From positions 1,426,001 through 1,490,000 of the forward strand of contig JABMLP010000006.1 in the NCBI GenBank assembly GCA_013176395.1: DNA of 64,000 nucleotides, read 5' to 3'. The notes under the pieces were generated by a model. The model did not search any database and was not told where the DNA came from. It saw only the letters and a list, made by a program, of their open reading frames with translations. The stretch is from Venturia oleaginea (taxonomy: Eukaryota; Ascomycota; Dothideomycetes; Venturiales; Venturiaceae). Position 1 is the first letter of the stretch; each line of letters starts with the position of its first letter. A program made the position numbers and the translations under genes. Shown here piece after piece: positions 23,193 through 33,292 of the stretch.

Positions 23193-23264
23193 CGGTTAAT
23201 TGCTGAATACCAACATACATTCGATTTTCTTGCAGTTACATACATTAAATTGCAGTTACATACA
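23193..23264 (+). repeat. MULE left terminal inverted repeat (72 bp)
   Basis: Identical to the reverse complement of 26772-26843. It contains two spaced copies of TGCAGTTACATACA, possible transposase binding sites; the same motif continues irregularly inward. Confidence 0.93.
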
Positions 23265-23434
23265 AACGACATATATGTATACAATTTGTATGCGATTGCA
23301 AACATAATATGCAAACGACATATATACATACAATTTATATATGATTGCAAATATAATATGTAGCCGCCTCAACGCCGCAACGCCGCAAAAAAGAGACTAG
23401 TCCAAAAAGAGAAGAATGTACAGATGTTTTGATA

Positions 23435-23691
23435 GTGTTTTTGAGCGATTTAACCCTTAAACAGTTCAGTGCATTGCGTTTAAAATATATACAGAGATTA
23501 CCGCTTTCAGACGTTTTTATGGTGTTTTTGAGCGATTCAACCCTCAACACAATTCAGCGCATTGCGTTCAAAATATGTACAGAGATTACCGCTTTCAGAC
23601 ATTTTGATGGTGTTTTTGAGCGATTCAACCCTCAAACAGTTCAGTGCATTGCGTTCAAAATATATACAGAGATTACCGCTTTGGGCATGCC
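23435..23691. repeat. 88-bp tandem repeat, three units, at the MULE gene 3' end
   Basis: Units starting at 23435, 23522 and 23610 (GTGTTTTTGAGCGATT...) repeat with a period of 87-88 bp and few mismatches, each containing GTTCAGTGCATTGCGTT-like and ACAGAGATTACCGCTTT blocks. The last unit reaches the transposase stop codon at 23673. Confidence 0.88.
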
Positions 23692-26300
23692 AAAAATGCG
23701 TGATTTGGATCACGGCAAATGCCGCAGGGACCACGAATACGTTTCGGAATAGGAGGCTCTACTGATGATGGCTCTGCAGAGCGCTTTTGCCGTGGAGTTA
23801 GGCGGAGGGACTCTTGAGTAGCAGCAGTAGTAGAGCCGAATGGTGTTAGAAGCCATCTGCTTGAGTTAGGCTGAGATTCAGCCTCGTCCTGATCGTCACC
23901 GGCATCAGGGTCACCACGGTTCAAGTATAACTCGGCGGCCTCGGCAATGGCGTATTCATCACTCATAACTGCAGCTTCGGCTTCTGTGCGGGATACGAAG
24001 GTGATATTGGCGGCGGCAGAGGTAGAAGGCAGAGGTTCAGTATCATCATCATCGCTAGATTGCTCGTCGTCGTCAGATATCGCAATTGGGGCTGCAGCCT
24101 TAGCGGCCGATTTTGAGCGTGTAGATGTCGATTTTGGCGTTGTATTTAAAGCCGGTTTAAGCGTAGAATTGGTGGCAGATTTAGTAGGTTTAGTAGTCGA
24201 TTTGGCAGTGTTTTTGGGAGTAGATTCTTTGTCGGAGGTGTCGCATAAAGCGCGCACTCGGTCACTGAGGGCGAAGGTATCCTTGCGATTCTGAATTCGA
24301 GCTGCACTGGCGGCGGCCTCAATATCATCCTGACGCTTCTGCTTTTTGGCTTTACGAGTAGATCTAGCGGCGGCAGTGTCACCCTTACGCCTAGAATCTT
24401 TGCGAATACGAGTATTGGTGTTGTCAACTCGATAACGCTTCTCTCGAGGTCGCCCTGCTTTACGGGCGGCCTCATTTGGCAACGTGGTTCCATCTGGAAT
24501 GAGGTTTGAGAGCACAATTGGGCGCATTGATCCCTCGTAGGTATTACGAGAGTTCAATCTCGTATAAACGGTGGGAGGATAGACTGTATACATGTTCTCA
24601 AAATCCAGCTGTTGATGTATAAATGCAGCGAATGCGTGAGCGCAAGGGAGACCATGGTCCTGCCACTCAAGGCAATCGCATTTACCTTTTTTGAGGTGAA
24701 TCACCCATCCAGGAGCTCCGGGTGAGTCGTGAAGCCGTACTAATACAACGAATGTACTGGAGGTGTAGGCAATCATCCTACGGCCAACTTCATAGCGGTC
24801 ATACTGATGCTGTGCCGCATACTGAGTAAGGGGTTGGCCGTGGATAACTTCCTTCCCATGGTCAAAGGTTGCGCGCTTCCAGATTCGCTGCATTTCCTTG
24901 GTCCAGATAGCCTCAAGCATATGCAATGGTGTCATCTTTCGCTCCTCCAGGTAACGTGCGTTCATTGACTCTCCAATGTTCGAAGTTGTATGGCTGTACC
25001 GAGGATACTCAGTAAGTGGCGCGTAGGCTTTACAGTAACGGTCCTTCTCGCCAATAGCCTCAATGTATGCAACCGCGGCATCGCCGTTATCGAGGGCGCG
25101 AATCTGCTCAACGAGGGCGTAATGGGCGGCTTTAGTAGGGGCTTGACACGCTCTGCGGAACAAGATCTCGACATCCTGGCCGTGGTATTTGCGGACATTC
25201 TCTGCCAAGTGCTGAGTACAGAAGTAGTGGTGAGCGAGAGGGTAAGGAAAGTACTTTGCGATAGATGGATCAAGGCCTTTGCCGCGGTCAGTAATAATGC
25301 TGATACGTAGTTCATCCTCCTCTTCTTCTTCCGGGTCATCCTCTGATGGCTGTGTAATGTAACGGGAGATAAGGTTGATCTGTAGAAGCTCAAAAAACCA
25401 ACACCACCACTCAATTGACTCGGTAGGTACGATTGCCCAGGCCAAAACCAGTGTATTCTCGTTAGCGTCGAGGCTTGTTGCAATAAGTAGGATACCGCCG
25501 TATTTAGAGGAGCAATGAGCGCCGTCAAAGACGAGGAGGTTCCTTTTATGGTGCCAGGCAATTACCATCGCTGTAGGTAACACTGCGGCTGCTTGAAAAA
25601 CACCATCCTCGCTCCTTTTGACGCGTGTGAAGGCGCCATCATAGCCTGATTCCTGGTTTGTAACATCCTCAAGAACCTGCTTAGTAATCTCGCCGTTGAG
25701 AAGAGAGCCCTGTTGTTTGAGGAAGCGAAGCATTGGTAGGATCAGTTCAAACTGCTGCTTAGTGTCTCCATCGAGATCAAGAAGACCAGCCTGCTTGGTT
25801 CTCCATGTCGTATTGTACGTGATAGTGTGTCCGGTTGTAAGGCGCGCGTTGGTCATGATATTTTTAGGCTTGATTGAGCGATCATTGGCGATTACCGTAA
25901 AGTTATGGCGCTTCTGGTAGCGTACGCTATTGGGAGCGCGCCAGCTATCGTGAGCCTGGGTAGGACAATTATGAGGTACGAGAGAGCGTAGGACAGGGCG
26001 AGGGGAGTCTTTTGTGAAGGCAATACGAGCCTATAAAGCTATTAGGACCACCGTAATACGATAATTTTGTAGACTTACCTTGAAAGGACACTTATCCTTA
26101 TCATTCTCTCCTCTGGCGGCCTTGGGTTGACGGCATATAGCATACCAGAACCGGTTAGTACCAGTGACGACTTTGAAGCTCTCGCGGGCCTCAATGATGG
26201 CGTCGTATATAGCATCTACCCCAGATTCAATAGACTCAAATTCCATCCCAATCGTGAGGCTAGGGTAGCGAGGGCGGTCCTCAGGTGGTGGGGTATCCAT
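23673..26300 (-). CDS. MULE transposase with SWIM finger and C-terminal zinc knuckle
   Basis: Exon 1 is 26300-26079, the 48-bp intron 26031-26078 (GTAAGT...TATAG) and exon 2 is 26030-23673, giving 859 residues. The catalytic acidic residues sit in LLVFDGAHCSSKYGG, IITDRGKGL and SNIGESMNARYLEER; the domain also has HHYFCTQHLAENV. A SWIM finger CDCLEWQDHGLPCAHAF follows, then a long basic and Ser/Thr-rich tail with KKQKRQ nuclear-type signals, and a terminal CGICRDPNHAFLAC knuckle (CX2CX4HX4C). This is a cut-and-paste transposase acting in the nucleus on the element's 72-bp ends. No break is seen, and the start MDTPPPEDRPRYPSLTIG matches related N-termini in the second MULE copy of this window. 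Confidence 0.92.
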
Positions 26301-26771
26301 TGCAAGCGTACGATTAAGGTAGTAATAGAATAGTGTACGGTAGTGTTAATGTTTAAGGCAGCGCGATAGGATTATTGCGACAAGACGGGCGGTCAGTTGC
26401 CTGAAGTCCCTCATAGTAGATCGTAGCATAAGCCGCAGATTACATCCCGAACGCTAGATAATAGAGGGTACCTCGCCTAAATGACGTGCGACCGTGAAAA
26501 TTTTCACTACCCAAAGTTGACCCAACTCCAAACGCAGCAGCTTCAACCCAGTTGCAACAAGCCTCGATCGCTTAAAAGCAGTGCGATAAGGCTTATTCTT
26601 GCTTATGGCAACTGGATTTTTGATCGTAGGCTGCAACGAGGTTCAGACGAGGCGGGAGACAATATTCACGTGATTTAGGCACTGCGGCATTGCGGCGGTT
26701 GGGCCAATAGGAATTATGTATGTAACTGCAATTACCCTTGCGGGATTGTATGTGCGCGCAATTAAATTTAG

Positions 26772-26843
26772 TGTATGTAACTGCAATTTAATGTATGTAA
26801 CTGCAAGAAAATCGAATGTATGTTGGTATTCAGCAATTAACCG
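26772..26843 (-). repeat. MULE right terminal inverted repeat (72 bp)
   Basis: Exact inverse of the left repeat. The upstream side of the transposase gene, 26301-26771, lies next to it and should contain its promoter. Confidence 0.93.
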
Positions 26844-26844
26844 T

Positions 26845-27382
26845 ATTACGACTCTTCAATTTCATCGCTATTAACAATACATTCTAAGTCCGTCGTGCTG
26901 CCATCTGATTCAGAAAATATCGAGATATCGTTTTTACAAGTTCGCGCATTATGCCCAGTTGCGCCGCAGTTCCCACAGCGCCGTTGAGTTGGTCGGGCTG
27001 TTTCTTGATCACCACTACCACGAGCCTTTTTCGATCCCTGAGGCGCTACAGACGCCTCTGCAGCTACCTACGCTGCTGCAGTCCCATACTCTATAGTACA
27101 TATCTGCCACCTCACATAGCCGGGGCGCAAATCCTCGCGAATCGAGGTCGAAGATATATCGGACAAGCGTTCGCTCTTCGGCAAGGGTAAGTTTCCGACC
27201 GTTTGTGGTCTTTCGAGGATAAATGGGACTCCTCTGACGCGATCGGAGAGGGTTTGTTGTTTAACGTTGAAGGCGCTCGCAGCAGCCCGTTGGCTTCGGA
27301 GTTGGCCGGTATTCAAAGCTTGGATTGCAAGCTGAATTCTCCCTTCGTGTTGGAGTAGTAACTCATTACGTTGTTGAGACAT
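26845..27382 (-). pseudogene. Pogo-derived gene lacking its DDE core: HTH plus zinc knuckle
   Basis: The frame begins MSQQRNELLLQHEGRIQLAI and AAASAFNVKQQTLSDRVRG, a psq/pogo-type helix-turn-helix. It then jumps directly to a C-terminal section with CGNCGATGHNARTC (CCHC knuckle) and ends close to the MULE insertion site. The whole central DDE domain (about 350 residues in family members) is missing. One in-frame TAG at 27068-27070 separates the two parts; otherwise the frame is continuous. It cannot be a transposase, but could have been a DNA-binding product. Confidence 0.7.
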
Positions 27383-27492
27383 AGTAGAATAAGAAGAGTA
27401 GTTGGGGTCTTGGCAAATTTTGACCGCTTGGGTGATCTGACGGATTGGGTAATCGAATACGTTACCGAGGCTTTGTATAGAAGATCTTATTA

Positions 27493-27681
27493 CTTGAGGG
27501 GTAAGAGTTAGTTAATCTACGTGTTCCAGCTAGGTTCCGCAATGATGGGGTAGAACTTTCAGTTATTGTGCTTTATACATCAACATGGACATTCTCAAGT
27601 GTTTCGCGGAGTATCTGAGAGCTTTACTTCACGATAAAGCCTAGCTGAAACGCGTCGATCGGTTAATTCTTACCCCTCAAC
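27493..27681. mobile_element. 189-bp MITE with TTGAGGGGTAAG ends
   Basis: Left end CTTGAGGGGTAAGAGTTA and inverted right end GTTGAGGGGTAAGAATTA extend with interruptions for about 45 bp (CAGCTAGG in both). TA lies on each side (27491-27492 and 27682-27683). Its interior CATCAACATGGACATTCTCA recurs near 23033, 27797, 28411 and, inverted, 45755. Confidence 0.72.
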
Positions 27682-27683
27682 TA

Positions 27684-28566
27684 GGATAAAATGATCATCT
27701 TCGAAAAAGCTTGATATAGCCTAAGAAGCATCTAGAGCGGTTAATACATCACCTTGGTGTAGATCAGAATCGTGGCGTTACTGAATGGTATCTTGTGCAT
27801 CAACGTGCACATTCTCAAGTATTTAACTGGCTAACGAAGTAATCTAGGCTCTACGGTCAAGCCTAACCGAAACACACACATTGGTCCATTTCTACCCCTC
27901 AGTAATAATATATTAAATAAAATCAAGATTTTTCATATCTCGGAATAGGCAATTGATAGGGCGTAATCGACGGATCGAAGTTACATACGTACATTACTAT
28001 GGTGAGCGACGTGTTTGATCAGCAAGATTTTGTGTATAGTACTTGGCTGTCCCGGCCTCCAGAAAACCACCCGATTGCAGGTTGCAAATATCGTTGTAAT
28101 CGTCGTTTTAGCATCATGGTGTACTCCCTCAAAAATTTTGGCATGTCGAACAGAATCTGTCAAGGCGGCTTCAAATGAAGCGCCCGTAGAATTTCCTGAT
28201 TCCTTTGTGTCCCTTACCTTAAGCTATCTAGCTGTCATCTTTTTCTCGTAGCCGACGTAGATTCGTTCCTTAACGAGTATACCTTGGTTCTACCATTAGG
28301 CAGAAATATCTACAGTGGTCCATGCTCTCTCTCGCTCTCTCTCCACATCCCAAATTGTTTAAGAGTGCACACCATGATGCCAGAACGACAATAATTATTA
28401 TGGCTTGTGCATCAATGTGGACATTTCAAATGTTTGACTGGCTGACTGAGTGGTTCTGAGAGCTCTACCCCACAGCGGAACCTAGCTGAAACACTTAGAT
28501 TAGTGAATTCTTACTCCTTCAGTACTATGTAACAAGATCCCCCTTTGAAAGTAGGTTATAAAAGCC
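27684..28566. other. Degraded MITE cluster
   Basis: No gene seen. Two further members of the TTGAGGGG MITE family are recognisable by their right ends (TACCCCTCAGTAA near 27893 and TACTCCTTCAGTA near 28511) and by the shared GCATCAAYGTGGACATT interior. Their left ends are unclear. Confidence 0.6.
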
Positions 28567-28571
28567 CCTAC

Positions 28572-28751
28572 TGTCACGGCGAGCATTGAACCGGAGAGAA
28601 TGAACTAAGATTCCATTTACTCAGTGTGATGAGAGAATATCAGATAGAGAGTAAGTGACTACGGGGCGCGCGAGTTGATGGTCCTCTCGCCACAGTGTGG
28701 CTGCGACACGTTGTCATGTGACAAAGATGGCCACCATGCCATGCCGTCACA
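28572..28751 (-). repeat. 3' LTR of gypsy I
   Basis: 180 bp, with three mismatches to the partner at 45472-45651; short inverted termini TGTSACGGC. The polypurine tract lies just inside at 28752-28765. Confidence 0.93.
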
Positions 28752-28948
28752 TCACCCCCCCCTTCAATGAGCCAAATGTATACCGAGTAGGGCTATAAGG
28801 TATCATCTTGGCGTGCTGAATTTGTCATCCGAACGCCATCAAGCCCAATACAAAAACCGTTAAATGCATCATCCCAACACGGCTAGCGCTTGTTCATCCT
28901 TCTCCGCATTCTCGTTATCCTTCCTTTGGTAACTACAGCGTTGTAATC

Positions 28949-31227
28949 CTAATGAGGCAGGTCTTCAATCTCGCGGTCAAATGTATCCTGCCATTCATCG
29001 AGCCTCAATGGTGGTCCGTCCGTATCTGGGTTGTCATCGTGGTAGAGACGGAGCAGCTTTGGCGAGTTCTTGAAACTCTCCGCGTCGTACCAAGTGTTAT
29101 CTGGGTCCCAGCCTTTCCATAATACCATGTATTGGAGTTTGCGACGGTGAATACGGCTACCGAGTATTCGTTCAACTTCCCATTCCACATTGCTATGGAT
29201 CTCATAGCTGTCGTTCTCATCGTTGGCGTTCTGCTGCCCTGGTAGCGCTTCGAGGGATGCCTTTCGAAGCCGGTCTGAGTGGAACACGTTGCCAACCTTG
29301 TAGCTCTCGGGTAGCTTGACAATACAAGAGTGTCCCTTCTTTCCAATGATGGAGAATGGGTTACTACAGGATTGTCAAGCTTGTCGCAGGGTCGATCAGT
29401 AATCCAAGCCTTCTTTATAATGTATACTGAATCTCCAATGCCAGTCTCCTAATTGAAGTCGAAGTCCTCCTCTCGTCGTTTCTTGTTCGTCTGCGTCAAT
29501 TGTTGGGCTTGGGCCTTGAATAGTTGTTCCTTTGCGAACTTCCACGCGTTATACATTCGTGTCACATACTGCTGTGCTTCTTGGCGATTCATCCTCTCTG
29601 TTGCAGTGTTGCCTTCTGTGTGTGAATCCCAGTCGTAGTGCATCCGCGGTACGAATCTCATTTCGATCTCTGAGGGTGACAGTCCTGTTGACTCGTGTGG
29701 TGACGATGCTGCTGCGAAATCCATTGCTGGTAGCAATTCAGACCAATTGTCCTGGTAGTGATTCACGAAGTGCCGAAGCTTCTGCTGTAGTGCTTGGTTG
29801 ACAATTTCGGTCTGGCCATCAGTCTGCGCGTGTTCTGCGGTACTTCGTCTGAGTTTGATTCCGAGAATAAGGCTTAATTCATCCCAAGAGGCTGAGATAA
29901 ATCGAGGGTCCTGGTCGGACACAATGGTGTCGGGTAAGCCGTAGATACGATAGATGTGTTCATAGTACATCCGAGCGGCGTCTTTAGCTTTTACGGTCTT
30001 CTGGCAGGGAATCGAGAAAGGTCTCTTTCCAAGGCGGTCAACTACTACGAACACGTTATCGTAACCATGCTTGTCCTTGTTAAACGACATGAAATCCATT
30101 GATACATGCTGCCATGGGCGATCAGGAATGGGGAGAGGCTTCAATAGTTCAGGGTCTTATCTCGAGGGACTGACGATCTCCTGCATGACTGACAGGCGGC
30201 GACGTATCGATCGATGTCTCCATTCATACGAGGCCAGTAGAACTTGCGGGTAACGATCTTACGGGTCTTATTTCGTCCGGGGTGCGCTGCTGGCAGCGAG
30301 GCATGAATTTCGTTTAGCAGTTGAGTACGGAGGTTGCCGTCTTCAGGCACGAATAATCTTCCTTGGTAGAGCAACAGCCCGTCCTGCAACCTCAAATAGG
30401 TATAATCCTTCTGAGCGAGAATTCTCCATTCGTCAAGTGAAGTAGATTCCCGGTTCGCTTTGAGTAACCGATCCACCAGCAACATCTGGTTGCTATCGAG
30501 GTCCAGAGGGCAGAGTTCCACTCCAATCTGGTCATCTTTTACCATTTGCATAGTCCTAGCCGCATTTGCTTTGGCCTTTTATGATTTCAGTTCATCAGCC
30601 ATGCGAGAGAGAGCGTCGGCAATGATATTTTCTTTGCCTGGCCGGTAGACGATCTTGAAGTTGTATCCAGAGATCAAATCAGCCCAACGTGCTTGCCGTT
30701 GGTTTAGTAGCCTCTTTGTCGTAAAGTACTCCAGGGCACGATGGTCGGTAATCGCGGTAAATTGTAATTGGGCTCCTCGAAGAAGTGCACTTCACTCCTC
30801 CAGGCCTCGGATCAACGCTAGCATTTCCTTGTCATGGATCTCGTAATTCAGTTCATGAGTGTCCATTGTTTTGCTGTAGAAAGCTACAGGGTGCTATTCG
30901 CCATCCTTTCCAAGTTGGGAGAGAGTGCCTGCTACTACTCCATCGGATGCGTCGGTCTCCATTCGGGTTTCGGCGAACGGGTCATAGAGGGCTAGGTACG
31001 GAGCTGTTGTCAATGCATGCTTGAGCTTCTCAAAGGACTCCATGCAATCTTCATCGAAGTCGAAAGGGGTATCCTTTCTGGTTAGCCTAATAAGTGGTTT
31101 TGCCAGCCTTCTAAAATTTAGGATGAAGCGTCTGTAGAAATTACAGAAACCGATGAAAGACTGAATCTGCTTTACGGTTCGTGGTTGCTTCCAGTGTTTG
31201 ACGATGGCTACCTTGTCTGGGTCGACG
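28949..31227 (-). pseudogene. Gypsy I pol 3' part: RT end, RNase H, integrase, chromodomain
   Basis: The sequence starts at 31227 with VDPDKVAIVKHWKQPRTVKQ, the RT connection region, so the catalytic core is absent. RNase H follows ([28 protein letters not shown]), then the integrase HHCC finger (HPGRNKTRKIVTRKFYWPRM) and DDE residues in SMDFMSFNKDKHG, TIVSDQDPRF and HAQTDGQTEIVNQ. A chromodomain (VEWEVERILGSRIHRRKLQY, LWKGWDPDNTWY) ends at 28949. Stops occur near 30888, 30792, 30582 and 30140, and a frameshift near 29300-29450. Confidence 0.85.
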
Positions 31228-31407
31228 TGTCACGGCAAGCAAAAGAGGTCATAGATTGGTCTATTGCTCTAAGTACTGGTGTGATAAGAGAATCTTAGGT
31301 AGAGAGCAAAAGACCTCGCAAGCGCAAAAATGTAGCGCTTTAGCCACAGGTGGCTGTGCACGCCACGAAGTAACGTGACTGCAGGAGAGCCATGCCGTGC
31401 CGTCACA
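31228..31407 (-). repeat. 3' LTR of gypsy II
   Basis: 180 bp from TGTCACGGCAAGC to GCCGTGCCGTCACA. On the minus strand a polypurine tract (GAAGGGGGGGTAG) lies immediately upstream, making this the 3' LTR of the minus-strand element II. It abuts the broken end of gypsy I at 31227. Confidence 0.85.
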
Positions 31408-31428
31408 CTACCCCCCCTTCAAGAAGGC

Positions 31429-33033
31429 GAAAAAAACAGCACACACAGCGAGAACTCGATTTCTGGAATTTACAGAAGTATCATCTAAAGATCATCAAAA
31501 CACCTCTGCCAGTGGCCGCTCCGGCTTCTAGAGGCCATCGCGCGTCCCTCAGCGTCGATGAGATACCTCTAGAGTCGCCGTCGCGGCCACGGCAGAGCAA
31601 GCAGACGAATACATGAGCAAGCTACACGAACGATGCGTCCACCAAAGACAACAGCAACCATCTAGTCACTATCTTCCGGCTAGTCCATCACCCCAGATGA
31701 CACTGCAACGCTTCGAGTCGACGAGTCACCGCTAGAACGGCAATACCTTCAACACAACTCAAACACCAGACGCCCGGTGTGCAACAATCGGCACCACACA
31801 CCACTGCAACGACTAGACAACCTCTCCCAACGTCTTGGCAAACCGTCCTGCTACAAGCTGTTGCCCAGAGCCTTGAGCCTCTCCCCAAACTGTTGCCTCC
31901 CAGTTATGGCATTGGCAAGAGTAGGTGCGCGACACAGTAAGTAGTAAGGACGCATAGAAGGAGCCTATTGGCGGCAAATCCCCTCCCTGTAAGCTAGCAG
32001 ACGTAGCCTTGAGCCTCTCCCCAGACTGTTGCGTCCCAGTTATGGCAGTGGCAAGAGTAGGTGCGCGATATAGCAAGCAGGGAGAGCGACTAGCAGCAGA
32101 TAGGCTCCGACTATAAGACGACAGGTCTACAACACAATCGGTGCGACACGATACGGCAGCTGCTAGAGAACCTCATCTACTATCGTCTCCGCAAACCGTC
32201 CTGCTGCAAGCTGATGTCCAGAGCCTTGAGCCTCTCCCCAAACTGTTGCGTCCCAGTTATGGCATTGGCAAGAGTAGGTGCGCAACACAGTAAGCAGTAA
32301 GGACGTATAGAAGGAGCTTATTGGCGGCAAACCCCCTCCCTACAAGCCAGCAGACGTAGCCTTGAGCCTCTCCCCAGACTGTTGCGTCCCAGTTATGGCA
32401 TTGGCAAAAGTAGGAGCGCGATATAGCAAGCAGGGAGAGCGACTAGCAGCAGGTAGGCTCCGACTATAAGACGGCAGGTCTATAGCACGATCGGCGCCAT
32501 ACAATATGGCAGCTACCACACAGCCTCGTCCACGGGCATACCCGGAGTATCACACCCAAGCAGCGAAATCACGACTACGATGGTTACTATTGTCTCCAAC
32601 ATCACACAACCAAATACACTGCCGCATAGGAATCTGGTGCAAGGCAACTTTCACAAGCAGAAACATACTTAGGGAACCCATTGGCCTTGAGGGATAAGGC
32701 GAAACAGATAGACAAAGCTGAGCATAAGAGGGAGACTGTAGGTAGAAGGATAGCGAAACACGAGGCATTGCCTCTTGAGTATACATAGCACAGATATACT
32801 AGCAGAGTAACCAGTATCTACAAGAGCCAGCGGGCATTTGGAGATACTGGTTAAGGGAAAAGAGGGAGGACCGAGGGGACAGCTGGTCTTGTTTCAGTGA
32901 ACGGGGCGAAGTGGGGCGCGGTGGATTATATAATCTATCACGTGTCGGCTGTCTGATGAAGTCCTCCTAACCGGACATAGCTGCCTGATTAAGCGGCTGC
33001 AACCGAGTAGGATAAAATCAATCAATCAATCAA
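31429..33033 (+). mobile_element. LINE-derived non-autonomous retroelement, copy 1 (complete)
   Basis: Flanked by the perfect 13-bp duplication CCTTCAAGAAGGC (31416-31428 and 33034-33046). The 5' tip AACAGCACACACAGCGAGAA resembles the tip of the LINE at 15257, and the last 320 bp, ending GTAGGATAAAATC(AATC)n, match the LINE 3' UTR at roughly 85 percent by eye. The 950-bp middle is unrelated to the LINE ORFs and has no long reading frame. It inserted into the 3' untranslated part of gypsy II. Sharing the LINE 3' end suggests its reverse transcription is done in trans by the LINE enzyme. Confidence 0.85.
31869..32505 (+). repeat. Higher-order tandem repeat inside copy 1
   Basis: The block beginning AGCCTTGAGCCTCTCCCC occurs at 31869, 32005, 32222 and 32358, spaced 136, 217 and 136 bp, so two subunits were duplicated as a 353-bp unit. 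Each holds TGTTGCGTCCCAGTTATGGC-type sequence. Copies 2 and 3 carry only one subunit. Confidence 0.88.
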
Positions 33034-33046
33034 CCTTCAAGAAGGC

Positions 33047-33292
33047 CAAATCAGACCCATGGGTATCATTTAGGCTGTTCAATCCCAAGCAAAAACGCCT
33101 AGCAAACGTCCCTTCGCTCTGAATTTCATTGGTTGCACTGAGGCGACCGCAGGGAGCGAAAAATTTGAGCAAAATCCCGTTAAAATCCATCAACTTTTTT
33201 TTTTTTAAACTTCTTTCAATCAATCCAGAGTGATTGGCGAACTTTGCGCAATAAAACTCTCTCACAATTCGGTTAGCTCTATTCCACCATCA
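33047..33292 (-). other. 3' untranslated region of gypsy II
   Basis: About 250 bp between the pol stop and the LINE-derived insertion, with a poly-T run at 33193-33206. No gene seen. Confidence 0.6.

Larger units (their letters stand above)
23193..26843. mobile_element. Intact Mutator-like (MULE) transposon, 3.65 kb
   Basis: Terminal inverted repeats of 72 bp are identical between 23193-23264 and 26772-26843, beginning CGGTTAATTGCTGAATACC. Perfect 9-bp duplications TATTACGAC flank it at 23184-23192 and 26844-26852, the hallmark of Mutator insertion. One intact transposase gene lies inside on the minus strand. The perfect repeats and open gene point to recent, perhaps ongoing, activity. Confidence 0.95.
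23145..27450. mobile_element. Deleted Fot1/pogo element, split by a MULE (boundaries approximate)
   Basis: The sequence GATCACCCAACCGGTCAAAA near 23150 is matched, inverted and with one mismatch, near 27413-27436. These look like the inverted ends of one pogo-type element whose remaining gene lies at 26845-27382. The MULE at 23193-26843 landed close to the left end. I could not define a TA target duplication exactly. Confidence 0.55.

Noticed and set aside
23429..23765. Plus-strand frames across 23.4-23.8 kb
   Set aside because: They come from the 88-bp tandem repeat and are antisense to the MULE gene.
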